Assembly (NCBI GenBank): GCA_007827375.1
Contig: VISH01000001.1
Coordinates: 682,001 to 746,000, forward strand
Source: Alteromonadaceae bacterium 2753L.S.0a.02
GTDB taxonomy: Bacteria > Pseudomonadota > Gammaproteobacteria > Pseudomonadales > Cellvibrionaceae
Direction: 5' to 3'
DNA: 64,000 nt
Shown: in pieces, positions 54,374 to 62,752 of the stretch
How the letters are laid out: the number at the start of each line of letters is the position of its first letter
How positions within the stretch are numbered: position 1 is the first letter of the stretch
Notes under the pieces: model-generated
Seen by the model: only the letters and a program-made list of their open reading frames with translations
Told to the model about the DNA's origin: nothing
The model's database searches: none
Translations under genes and position numbers: made by a program

Positions 54374-55288
54374 TTAAAAATAGCCTTCACGCTTTTTCTT
54401 TTCCATCGAGCCAGCTTCATCATGATCGATGGCTCGTCCAGAGCGCTCCGAAGTTTTCGTCAATAACATTTCCTGAATAACTTCTGGGAGGGTTTGTGCT
54501 TTTGATTCCACTGCACCTGTAAGCGGATAACAGCCCAATGTTCTAAAACGTACCCATTGTTGCTCGGGCTGTTCTCCCTCATTTAAACGCATCCTTTCAT
54601 CGTCAACCATAATCAGCATGCCATCGCGCTCGACGACAGGCCTGGGCGCTGCAAGATAGAGTGGCACAATGGGTATTTGCTCGAGATAGATGTACTGCCA
54701 AACATCCAATTCCGTCCAATTAGACAGAGGAAACACTCGGATGGATTCACCTTTATTAACACGTGAATTATAAAGATTCCACAATTCAGGACGCTGATTT
54801 TTAGGGTCCCAGCGATGGTAGCGATCACGAAAAGAATAAACGCGCTCTTTCGCCCTCGATTTTTCCTCATCTCGCCGCGCACCTCCAAATGCAGCATCAA
54901 ATCCATATTTATCGAGCGCTTGCTTCAAAGCAACCGTCTTCATAATATCGGTGTATTTAGCACTGCCATGGTCGAAAGGATTAATATTGGCAGCACGACC
55001 TTCTTCATTAGTATATACCAAGAGTTCCATGCCAGCTTCTTTGGCCATCTGATCACGAAATGCAATCATCTCCTTGAATTTCCATGTTGTATCTACATGC
55101 AACAGCGGGAAGGGGGGAACTCCAGGCGCAAAGGCCTTGCGAGCAAGATGAAGCATAACCGCAGAATCTTTACCTATCGAGTAAAGCATCACCGGGTTCT
55201 CGAACTTAGCGGCGACCTCGCGAATGATAAATATCGATTCAGCCTCCAACTGCTTCAAATGAGTGCGGCGTTTACTATTTGCGTTCAT
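54374..55288 (-). CDS. cysD: Sulfate adenylyltransferase subunit 2
   Basis: This 304-aa ATP sulfurylase subunit belongs to the PAPS reductase-like family. The ATP pyrophosphatase loop is SIGKDSAVMLHLA at about residues 37-49, with FPLLHVDTTWKFKEM, FDAAFGGARRDEEKSRAKER, and FPLSNWTELDVWQYI. It pairs with the CysN part of CysNC, 14 bp downstream. It ends with the KKKREGYF tail usual for CysD. Confidence 0.95.
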   Translation of the reverse strand: MNANSKRRTHLKQLEAESIFIIREVAAKFENPVMLYSIGKDSAVMLHLARKAFAPGVPPFPLLHVDTTWKFKEMIAFRDQMAKEAGMELLVYTNEEGRAANINPFDHGSAKYTDIMKTVALKQALDKYGFDAAFGGARRDEEKSRAKERVYSFRDRYHRWDPKNQRPELWNLYNSRVNKGESIRVFPLSNWTELDVWQYIYLEQIPIVPLYLAAPRPVVERDGMLIMVDDERMRLNEGEQPEQQWVRFRTLGCYPLTGAVESKAQTLPEVIQEMLLTKTSERSGRAIDHDEAGSMEKKKREGYF

Positions 55289-55309
55289 AGTCAGTCCTGA
55301 TGCCTTGCA

Positions 55310-56125
55310 TCAATTTTTTACATACCAAAGAGGAGATGTGTCAGCGCAGACTACAAAAAAGGGATTAAGTAGTGCGTCTTTGGTGTTGTAACGCAATTCT
55401 TCAAGAGTTTCCCAATTAATTACTTTGCCACCTGCAGCTTCTACTATGGCCTGCGCGGCTGCGGTATCCCATTCGCTGGTCAATCCCAGACGTGGATATA
55501 AATCTGCAGCGCCTTCTGCCACCAAACACAACTTTAAAGAACTCCCCATGCTAACGATTTCGCAATCAGGGAATATTTCTACAAACTGCTTAAATTCGTC
55601 ACTTTGATGAGAACGACTACCGACGATCCTCCAGTTATCTTGAGTTTCAGGCACCGATGCGACTTTTATACTTACAGCTGCCTGCGAGTCACACTCTTTA
55701 AATGCACCATGACCTTTTGCACCATAGTATAAAATACCTTTATCTGGCGCGTATACACTGCCGAGAATCGGCTCGCCATTGCGAATTAGTGCAACGTTTA
55801 CGGTAAATTCACCATTTCGCTTTATAAATTCTTTTGTTCCGTCCAGAGGATCTACCAACCAGTATTGAGACCATTTGGAACGCTCTTGCCAAGGGATATC
55901 TGCACCTTCTTCCGATAATACTGGACCAATACCCAAAGACTCCAGACCGACAAGAAGTAACTTGTGAGCAGCTTTGTCTGCGAGTGTTAACGGAGAATTA
56001 TCTTCTTTATACTCAACGCCTAGATCTGGCGAGTTGTATATTTCTAAAATAGCGTAACCCGCTTCTTTGACTGCGGAATTAACATGAGGCAGTAATAAAC
56101 TAAAATCGCCGAATTCTTCACTCAC
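55310..56125 (-). CDS. cysQ: 3'(2'),5'-bisphosphate nucleotidase
   Basis: This 271-aa lithium-sensitive phosphatase family member removes the 3'-phosphate from PAP. Metal-binding motifs are LSEEGADIPW, VDPLDGTKEFIKRNGEF and SEWDTAAAQAIVEAAGG. PAP is the toxic by-product of PAPS-using sulfotransferases, so placement between cysD and the sulfotransferase/pyruvyltransferase genes fits sulfation. It lies 21 bp before cysD. Confidence 0.93.
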   Translation of the reverse strand: MSEEFGDFSLLLPHVNSAVKEAGYAILEIYNSPDLGVEYKEDNSPLTLADKAAHKLLLVGLESLGIGPVLSEEGADIPWQERSKWSQYWLVDPLDGTKEFIKRNGEFTVNVALIRNGEPILGSVYAPDKGILYYGAKGHGAFKECDSQAAVSIKVASVPETQDNWRIVGSRSHQSDEFKQFVEIFPDCEIVSMGSSLKLCLVAEGAADLYPRLGLTSEWDTAAAQAIVEAAGGKVINWETLEELRYNTKDALLNPFFVVCADTSPLWYVKN

Positions 56126-56153
56126 TATTTAATGCCCTCTCACCTGCTTGCGC

Positions 56154-57491
56154 TTAAGCCAAAGCCTCAATTTCTGAAAAATACTCTTCCATTAAAGCAA
56201 AATTTGTATTCGTCATATTTTTAACATAAGTCGCATTTTGCTCAATGGATTCCCGCAGGCCTTCTTCATTGCCAGCCAACTTTTCAAGAATTGCCAGTAA
56301 CGATTCTGGCGAACTTTCAGAAACTTTGGCAAGGAGCGACATGTCCAGTTTTAATAACTGAAACAAACCCTCGAACTTATCTTGATATGTAAAACAAGCG
56401 ACTGGTGTACCTGAGCTAACACTTGCAATAGCAAGATGCATGCGCCCAGTAAAGACCACATTCATTAAACTCGCGATTGCTTTAATTTCATTTGCCTTAC
56501 ACCAGCTGTCTACGACGTTTACCCGCGCTTTGGATAAGCGCCGTGCAATTCTATTTGCGAGTATTAGAGACTGATTTAGATCACTTAGTATGCCACGGTA
56601 ATCGTGTGGAATGAGCAACACACTGTATTCAGGATGCCTTTCAAGAAAGGCAACAACAGCTTCTTCGTACAACATGATTTGATTCAACATCGCCTGGGGG
56701 TCTTGCTTACCGTAATCAGACTTGGCCGTGTGCGGACAGATATTGAGCCCTAATAGCTTACCACCCTGCTCTTGCACCGAATTGATCCAGCAGAAATAAT
56801 CCCGATTTTCAAGCACCTCCAAATCTGGAGGCATGAGAAATGCCAAATCAGTCACCTGAGTTGCCTGTAAACCTGTCTGGTGATCAAAGCGTTCTTTGGA
56901 AAACGGATCTCGCAAACAAATCGCGGTTTTCTTGCTGAGCTTTCGAAAAAGATCCAGTAATACGCGAGCACAACTATTATTGAAACTGAAACCGGTGATC
57001 GTTGCCCCAATACCCAGAAGGTTGGCTACATAGGCCACTTTTATTCGCAACGCGGTATTGGATATTCCATACCCGCCATCCATAATGTCTGCACCAATAA
57101 TATAAACCCAGTCGAGCTCCTGAATATCGCGGGCAAACCGCTCCCAATCATCGAGACTGCGTGGCAGTGTTGTTATAGCCTCTGGCAGCATATCCCATTT
57201 GTCTCCGGGAAATACGGCAATGGGGGCTACCTCGATTTCGTGTTTGCTGCAGTAGGCCATCAACCCCCGAAGCAAGGCCTCATCGCCCAATCCACCAGGT
57301 GCACCAGCAGCAGGTAACACAGCTACCCTTCTCTTTGAAGAAACCTTCTTCTCAAGGCCGAGAGACGCAATTTTCGTTTCAAGTTGGTCGAAATCCTGAA
57401 TATCTCGATTGCGCTTGTCTCTCATGTATTTCAGGCTTTCTGCAAGACCGGTTGCCCGAATAATCGGCGCGACTACACCTTTTAACGACAT
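56154..57491 (-). CDS. Polysaccharide pyruvyltransferase family protein
   Basis: This 445-aa protein contains the CsaB/WcaK-type pyruvyltransferase pattern: GLGDEALLRGL near residue 70, GADIMDGGYGISNTALRI, ICLRDPFSKERFD, LLGLNICPHT, VLLIPHDYRG and VFTGRMHLAIASVSSGTPVACFTYQ. Members transfer pyruvate from PEP onto sugar hydroxyls as a ketal, adding negative charge. The start is ATG at 57491, not the TTG at 57497. The N-terminal 50 residues are a longer helical lead than usual. Confidence 0.85.
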   Translation of the reverse strand: MSLKGVVAPIIRATGLAESLKYMRDKRNRDIQDFDQLETKIASLGLEKKVSSKRRVAVLPAAGAPGGLGDEALLRGLMAYCSKHEIEVAPIAVFPGDKWDMLPEAITTLPRSLDDWERFARDIQELDWVYIIGADIMDGGYGISNTALRIKVAYVANLLGIGATITGFSFNNSCARVLLDLFRKLSKKTAICLRDPFSKERFDHQTGLQATQVTDLAFLMPPDLEVLENRDYFCWINSVQEQGGKLLGLNICPHTAKSDYGKQDPQAMLNQIMLYEEAVVAFLERHPEYSVLLIPHDYRGILSDLNQSLILANRIARRLSKARVNVVDSWCKANEIKAIASLMNVVFTGRMHLAIASVSSGTPVACFTYQDKFEGLFQLLKLDMSLLAKVSESSPESLLAILEKLAGNEEGLRESIEQNATYVKNMTNTNFALMEEYFSEIEALA

Positions 57492-57549
57492 AAACAATAA
57501 AACTCCTTTTCCTATTTAGGCTGAGCGTAGGTAACCATATAGGTGTAGC

Positions 57550-58425
57550 TTAGGCTGCGGCAAAACGAGAAGCCTGCTTGTTTAAAACATTTTGTTTGTA
57601 GCTCTCACACGAAAGCTCGCAATCAATCAGTTTTCCGAGCAGCTCGAGATCTTTATCAAAGATTTCCTGCAATGATGTAAGACTGTTTGAAGAAAGAACT
57701 GGTCGCTCGTTCATCGTGAGCTTCTGTTTGACACGGTCTCTCAATGAGCGAGGAACAAGCGTTCGGCGAAGCGAAGCCATCACTTGGGATTCAACGAGCA
57801 AATTGTAGAGCGGAAACTTTCGTATACGTTCCGACGACACGTTTTTTCGCTCCATATCGAAGTTCCAGGCGGGCTTATTGCTGTATCCAAGGAAATCACA
57901 AATTCTTTCCAGCTCTGGTTGCGGATCAGAAGCAAGGCGTTCAAAAAACACCAATAACATCTGCTCAGCACCGAAACGTTCAAGATAATGTTTTATTTGG
58001 AAATAATATCTAGAGTAATCGATCAACTCACTGTGTTTTTTTATCGCTGCGTCTATGTCACAACTAATTACACCTTGAGACCATTCGTGAATATAGTGCG
58101 AGACTAGGCGATCAATAGGATGGCGAATCACATAGATAAATTTACTATTTCCCAACCCGTAATCCATAATGCGATCTATGGTTTTTGGATAGGTAGGGAA
58201 TTTGGTGTAATGCGTGCTGGACTCACCCACGAATGCAGCATCAACGCCCTGATCAAACAACCCCCAATACCAATCTTCGCCATTTGCGAATACAACGTCA
58301 TCGCTAAAATAATTGGGTTCCTTAGGCGTACTCATAAAGAACCCTGGCTGCTCCGCCAATTGATCGTGCAACGTACTCGTCGCACACTTCATACCGCCAA
58401 TAATCATGAAATCTGGTTTACGCAT
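57550..58425 (-). CDS. PAPS-dependent sulfotransferase
   Basis: This 291-aa sulfotransferase (Sulfotransfer_1/heparan sulfotransferase-like) has the 5'-phosphosulfate loop FMIIGGMKCATSTLHDQL at residues 6-23 with Lys13, KEPNYFSDD (KEPxYF motif), and the 3'-phosphate site VIRHPIDRLVSHYIHE at about 99-114. It would move sulfate from PAPS to a sugar hydroxyl or amine in the cytoplasm, before flipping. It lies upstream of cysQ, cysD and cysNC in the same operon. Confidence 0.92.
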   Translation of the reverse strand: MRKPDFMIIGGMKCATSTLHDQLAEQPGFFMSTPKEPNYFSDDVVFANGEDWYWGLFDQGVDAAFVGESSTHYTKFPTYPKTIDRIMDYGLGNSKFIYVIRHPIDRLVSHYIHEWSQGVISCDIDAAIKKHSELIDYSRYYFQIKHYLERFGAEQMLLVFFERLASDPQPELERICDFLGYSNKPAWNFDMERKNVSSERIRKFPLYNLLVESQVMASLRRTLVPRSLRDRVKQKLTMNERPVLSSNSLTSLQEIFDKDLELLGKLIDCELSCESYKQNVLNKQASRFAAA

Positions 58426-58440
58426 GGGTCAGATACTCGT

Positions 58441-59403
58441 CTATTCGGGCCTAAATGGTTTTAATGGCATGGAAAAACGTGTCCAAATGTCCCGATATTG
58501 TTTTTCGCAAGCAGTAACGTATTGGCGACCAAGCAACTCGCGTGACTTTGAGATGCAGCGCCCAACGTACCACAGCATATTCGCCAAGCCCAAGCCCACT
58601 ATGCCATAGTGTTTTGCGAAAAACCTGGCACGCGATGCATAGTAGTATTTTGGAAGTCGCTTTTTTAATCGAGTGTTTGATTTTACGGGAGAGCTTCCAC
58701 CACGCAAATGAACAACCCGGGCTTCAGGTTGGTAAAGAACATGCCAGTTATTTAACTTTGCCATTTTGCAATAATCAGCATCTTCATAATAAAGAAAGTA
58801 GCCTTCATCCATAAGGCCTACATCTTTAACCATCTCGCCACGCAACATAATGCATGCAAAACTCGCCCATTCGGGTGTCATTGGTGTATCGCTCACACGA
58901 AATGCAACTTCCCACCGTTGCAACAATCGGGTTACCCAACCGGTATTAGACGCGTTCAAAAGCTCACTCAAAGGAGAGTGGAAGCGAAAGCAGCTTTCTT
59001 GAGGCTTGCCATCTGGCCACTCCAATCGCGGAGCCACAAACCCGAGCTCACGACTGCCCTCATCTCTAAAGGTGGTTAGCATCGCTTGCAATGCACCATC
59101 TCGCAACAGAGCGTCACTATTCAGCAGCAAGTAATAATCTGCGTCTGCGTACTTCAAACCCAAATTATTTCCCGCAGAAAAACCACCATTTACATCCGAA
59201 AAAACCATGTGAATACGATCGCCGCCGTTCTCAGCAACCCAATCTGCAATTTTTTCTGCTGACCCATCGTTCGAAAAATTATCGACGACTACGATGTGCT
59301 GTTTTTTTTCGAGCTGCGGAGTAACTGAATTTATGCAATCAATAATCAGATCGGCGGTTTTGTAATTGATAATAACAATCAGAAGCTCTAATGACTCTGC
59401 CAT
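58441..59403 (-). CDS. Glycosyltransferase family 2 (rhamnosyltransferase-like)
   Basis: This 320-aa GT-A enzyme has IVIINYKTADLIIDCINSV, VVDNFSNDGSAEKI, NGGFSAGNNLGLKYA, LLLNSDALLRDGAL (Asp metal site), and GYFLYYEDADYCKMAKLNNWHVLYQPEARVVHLRGGSS, a pattern shared with bacterial rhamnosyl- and other dTDP-sugar transferases (WbbL). It is 15 bp before the sulfotransferase gene. Confidence 0.9.
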   Translation of the reverse strand: MAESLELLIVIINYKTADLIIDCINSVTPQLEKKQHIVVVDNFSNDGSAEKIADWVAENGGDRIHMVFSDVNGGFSAGNNLGLKYADADYYLLLNSDALLRDGALQAMLTTFRDEGSRELGFVAPRLEWPDGKPQESCFRFHSPLSELLNASNTGWVTRLLQRWEVAFRVSDTPMTPEWASFACIMLRGEMVKDVGLMDEGYFLYYEDADYCKMAKLNNWHVLYQPEARVVHLRGGSSPVKSNTRLKKRLPKYYYASRARFFAKHYGIVGLGLANMLWYVGRCISKSRELLGRQYVTACEKQYRDIWTRFSMPLKPFRPE

Positions 59404-59452
59404 GAACTATCCTGCAGTGTTGTCTGTTACGGGTTTATTACAGAGCATAAAA

Positions 59453-60487
59453 TTACGAACTGAGCCCTACTTGTTTAAGCGTTGCCTGCTCATCATTTTG
59501 GAGCTGGACGGCCCGCTCTAGAAGCTGATTGATATCAGTAGATTTGATGGTTGCCACCCCTTCACTTCCAATAAGTTGGTAGTGGCCGTCTTGATATACC
59601 AGAACAGGCTTATCGAACGCAAGTGCGATATGCCTGGCACCCGATGTTTTAACTTTTCCGTAGCTTTCATGAGCATAAAAGCCTACGACGATATCGCAGG
59701 CTTTCACAGCAGCAAAAAGCTCTTCATCGTCTGGCCGGTACCTTCTAAAGAAAAAACCATGAGAAATACCCAGAGAGCCGATCTTCTCTTCAAAATCCGG
59801 CCCTTTGGCTGCACGGATATCGCAAATCATGTCAAACAAAATTTGCGTTTTACTTAACAATCCCGCATCTATCTCGTAGAGACCCTGCCAGTTACGTCGC
59901 TGACTATCCATTGCACCAATCCATGCCAGCGTTAGTCCGGGTCTTTTATCGACGTTGACAGCGCTCAACTTCGTTAATGATCGCGTTGACATAACTGAAA
60001 CACTACCGCCGTGCTCAGCAATATAATTCTTAATTTCTGGCGCAAGCACATAAACATCCGAGAATAACCGCTTGTGAAATCGACCATAATATTTTCTATA
60101 AAGGTTGTGCCTTCGATTCAAACTCACTGGGGTAGCAAAATATTGATCAGCTTCATGTGCGATACCGAAAACGCTTACACCGAAAAGACGGCAAATATAC
60201 GGAATAGAAACGATGGCAAAAGCTTTTCTCCATGGCGCCCAATTTCTACCGTGTAAATTTACGCTGATGGAATTAATATGCACTTCGCTGATTTTTTCTC
60301 GCCATAATATTTTAATCAATCGCTTAATCGAAAAATCCGCATGCCGCATATGTAGTCTTGCCAAAACATCTTTGCCTTGGGAGGTTGGGTTGTACAACAC
60401 AATATCTTCCGGGCCCCCGATAGCATCAGCATACGGATACAGCGTTTCACTATGGTAAGGATAAACTTCTATAAACACTTTTTTCAT
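59453..60487 (-). CDS. Putative glycosyltransferase (GT-B like)
   Basis: This 344-aa protein has KKVFIEVYPYHSETLYPYADAIGG at the start, then SEVHINSISVNLHGRNW and GIAHEADQYF in the first domain, LAWIGAMDSQRRNWQGLYEIDA in the second, and CDIVVGFYAHESYGKVKTSGARHIALAFDKPVLVYQDGHYQ near the C-terminus. Layout and the C-terminal pattern suggest GT-B fold, but the family is not certain. I chose the ATG at 60487; an in-frame ATG 4 codons upstream is possible. Confidence 0.6.
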   Translation of the reverse strand: MKKVFIEVYPYHSETLYPYADAIGGPEDIVLYNPTSQGKDVLARLHMRHADFSIKRLIKILWREKISEVHINSISVNLHGRNWAPWRKAFAIVSIPYICRLFGVSVFGIAHEADQYFATPVSLNRRHNLYRKYYGRFHKRLFSDVYVLAPEIKNYIAEHGGSVSVMSTRSLTKLSAVNVDKRPGLTLAWIGAMDSQRRNWQGLYEIDAGLLSKTQILFDMICDIRAAKGPDFEEKIGSLGISHGFFFRRYRPDDEELFAAVKACDIVVGFYAHESYGKVKTSGARHIALAFDKPVLVYQDGHYQLIGSEGVATIKSTDINQLLERAVQLQNDEQATLKQVGLSS

Positions 60488-60630
60488 AGCGATATCCATA
60501 AACAAGTATCGTACCAACGTGACGGTATACGCGACATTTTCGACTCTTGAGGAATTAATAAATGCGGCAAACTTAACCGTGTTACAACACAGGTTCGACT
60601 TTACTTTCGGTAGGCAAAGGAGTGCAGCGA

Positions 60631-62220
60631 TTAGAAAATGTAGATGCCGAATTTTTCGAGCACCAACTCAATAAACTCACCCAAATCCATCACGTAGAAG
60701 TGTAAAACCAATGCTACCAGAAGAATAGCTGCCATCGCCGCAATAAAGGACTTCCGAATTCGCCGCCTAACGCCAGAGGCTTCAGACTCCGAGCGAATAT
60801 AAGCAACATCGATAACAGGAATATTAATGTTACGTGGTAATTGACTCTCTATAATCCGCTTGCTGCGAATACGCTTGTCAAAATGACCAATCAGCAAAGC
60901 CAGCCCAAACGGAGCCCCAAAAGAAGCGGCCACACCCATCGCCATTAACTTAGCCCGATTTGGCGCCGCGGGCACCCTGGGGAGGCGCGGCGGCTCTAAG
61001 AGCGAAAATTTCTCGGCAAGCATTTCCTGCTCGAGACTTTCTGCACGCGAAGCCTCAATGATCTTCGCTGTAAGTGAGTTATATGCGTTTAACTTCGCCT
61101 GGTAATCCCGATTGAGATCAATAAGACCACGCTCGACTAAAGGAATATTGAGAATACGCCGCTCCAAATCGGCGATACGCTCTTCGGTTTCTTTCTTATC
61201 CAGCTCCAGCGCCTGAACCTCTTTCTGCAGCTCATTGATTTTACTGGATATACTGAGCTCTGCACTGGAGGAACCTGCAACCACAGGAAGGTCTGGGTTA
61301 ATTGGGTTGGACTCTAACAACTCAATTTGCTCACGCAACGCAACCAAATCCGGATAACTTGGTTTGTATAGCATCGACAGTTCTTTATAACGGGCTTTCA
61401 ATTCAGCCAGCTTGGGGTTTGAATAAACACCCACAACGTCGTCGGAGCCTTTGGTCAGCGCCATCTGGGCGCGAATCAATTCTATCTGCTGTTTAGTATT
61501 TCGAATATCTCTATTAATGTTATTTAAGCGATCGCTTGCCTGGGCTCTCATATCACCATATAACTGGAGATGCTCCGGCAGGGAATCTTTGTTTTGCTGC
61601 TTGTACTCAGCCACTGCGGCTTCAGTTTTATCCAGCTCAGCCTTAACCTTTGCAGCTTCCTGCCGAAAAAACCCGGTAGTCTCGCTAGCACGCTCCGTTC
61701 TCACCTTGATGTTTTCATTCATAAACAAGGTGACCAGATCATTGGCCATTTCGTAGGCTATTTTGGGGTTTCTGGATTCGAAGCCCACCTGGAAGGCAAT
61801 CACGGAAACCTGTCGCCCAACCCTGGACTGCTTAACATCTAATTTAATTGAACGCCTTACACTGGCGATAACCTGATTTACGTGGATCGGGGAACCTTCG
61901 TCCAATTGAAAATAGTCGTGCTGACGAATTACAGACAGCAGCCGGTCGCGAGTCATGACGCGCTGCTTGATGATATCAATGCGCTCCTTAACTGCGGTTG
62001 TCACGGTTGTTTGCACAAGGTTCTGGGGAATTTTTTGCGTCTCGACCATGACCGTGCCAGCGGAATAGTATATCGGTGGCAACGACACGACAATGATGCC
62101 TGCAATTACCAACAATGGCACCGTAGTAATAAGAATGTACCACTTATACCGAAGCAGCGCAGGAATGTAGTTAGCATCCAATATAGAGGTTTGCGCTTTC
62201 GGTTGCTGCTCTTCGTACAC
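60631..62220 (-). CDS. Polysaccharide chain-length determinant (Wzz/GNVR family)
   Basis: This 529-aa co-polymerase has membrane spans at about 28-50 and about 500-520, a periplasmic coiled region (about 190-430) with NPINPDLP-like and the GNVR-type end motif (AEKFSLLEPPRLPRVPAAPNRAKLM) before the second span. No Walker motifs of a BY-kinase follow, so a separate kinase or a plain length regulator is expected. It resembles the chain-length proteins of exosortase-associated EPS loci. It begins with GTG at 62220 and heads the leftward gene run. Confidence 0.85.
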   Translation of the reverse strand: MYEEQQPKAQTSILDANYIPALLRYKWYILITTVPLLVIAGIIVVSLPPIYYSAGTVMVETQKIPQNLVQTTVTTAVKERIDIIKQRVMTRDRLLSVIRQHDYFQLDEGSPIHVNQVIASVRRSIKLDVKQSRVGRQVSVIAFQVGFESRNPKIAYEMANDLVTLFMNENIKVRTERASETTGFFRQEAAKVKAELDKTEAAVAEYKQQNKDSLPEHLQLYGDMRAQASDRLNNINRDIRNTKQQIELIRAQMALTKGSDDVVGVYSNPKLAELKARYKELSMLYKPSYPDLVALREQIELLESNPINPDLPVVAGSSSAELSISSKINELQKEVQALELDKKETEERIADLERRILNIPLVERGLIDLNRDYQAKLNAYNSLTAKIIEASRAESLEQEMLAEKFSLLEPPRLPRVPAAPNRAKLMAMGVAASFGAPFGLALLIGHFDKRIRSKRIIESQLPRNINIPVIDVAYIRSESEASGVRRRIRKSFIAAMAAILLVALVLHFYVMDLGEFIELVLEKFGIYIF

Positions 62221-62267
62221 TTACCAATAACCCCGAATTAAAACCTGAATGATAGTCCAATTGAAGC

Positions 62268-62290
62268 AAAAAAGGGGGCTCAAGCCCCCT
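62268..62290 (-). terminator. Strong intrinsic terminator upstream of the EPS operon
   Basis: Read leftward, AGGGGGCT/AGCCCCCT forms a GC-rich stem with a very short loop and is followed by TTTTTT. It ends the small membrane protein gene 26 bp downstream of its stop and lies about 48 bp before the chain-length gene. Confidence 0.8.
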
Positions 62291-62315
62291 CTCTTCAGTA
62301 TTCTTATTATTCTGC

Positions 62316-62504
62316 TCAGGGGTGTCTCCGCAAGTTACCAAACACAACCAAGCCGAGCCCGAAAAGAACAGCAACGACTGGCAATGAGATTTGGTCCGCA
62401 TAGTGCGCCTGCATTTGCGCGGTATCGACAAACATATAGGCATAAGCGCTGACTGAAAACACAACAAATATAAACATCAATAAAAGTTGCTTAATCGACT
62501 TCAC
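62316..62504 (-). CDS. Small exported membrane protein with basic tail
   Basis: This 62-aa protein starts at GTG 62504, 8 nt after a strong GGAGGAC site. A signal-like segment (LLLMFIFVVFSVSAYA) is followed by a short polar stretch, then a second span with a basic tail (VAVLFGLGLVVFGNLRRHP). The TM-plus-RR end resembles C-terminal sorting signals in outline, without a PEP motif. The presence of a chain-length protein and TPR protein typical of exosortase EPS loci makes an envelope-sorted peptide possible. No family recognised. It is monocistronic with its own terminator. Confidence 0.55.
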   Translation of the reverse strand: MKSIKQLLLMFIFVVFSVSAYAYMFVDTAQMQAHYADQISLPVVAVLFGLGLVVFGNLRRHP

Positions 62505-62547
62505 AGTACTACGTCCTCCGTGTACAAGATTAAGGCAGTATGGCCAA

Positions 62548-62570
62548 CAGCATCGCACCTCGCGATGCTG
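62548..62570 (-). promoter_or_regulatory. Perfect hairpin in the leader of the small membrane protein gene
   Basis: CAGCATCGC and GCGATGCTG form a 9-bp perfect stem around ACCTC. It lies about 44-66 bp upstream of the GTG start, so it would be in the 5' UTR if the promoter guess is correct. No T-run follows. Confidence 0.45.
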
Positions 62571-62611
62571 CACCCCAACAATAAAGCAATAGTCAGACCA
62601 ATTTGTACAAC

Positions 62612-62641
62612 ACTATAGTATTAGGCGATAAAAGGCACCAA
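62612..62641 (-). promoter_or_regulatory. Possible promoter of the small membrane protein gene
   Basis: On the minus strand, TTGGTG (-35) is followed by 18 nt and TATAGT (-10, five of six consensus bases). It would give a leader of about 100 nt with the hairpin. Weak -35; computational or 5'-end evidence is needed. Confidence 0.3.
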
Positions 62642-62752
62642 CTGACGCCTTAAGCAGCAAGTCATCCTATAAAACGGGCAAATATGGACCTCCTGCACCA
62701 TGTTCTTGCAGAGACCAATTAAGCTGTGTAAATATTTCCGACGTCAAAGCAA

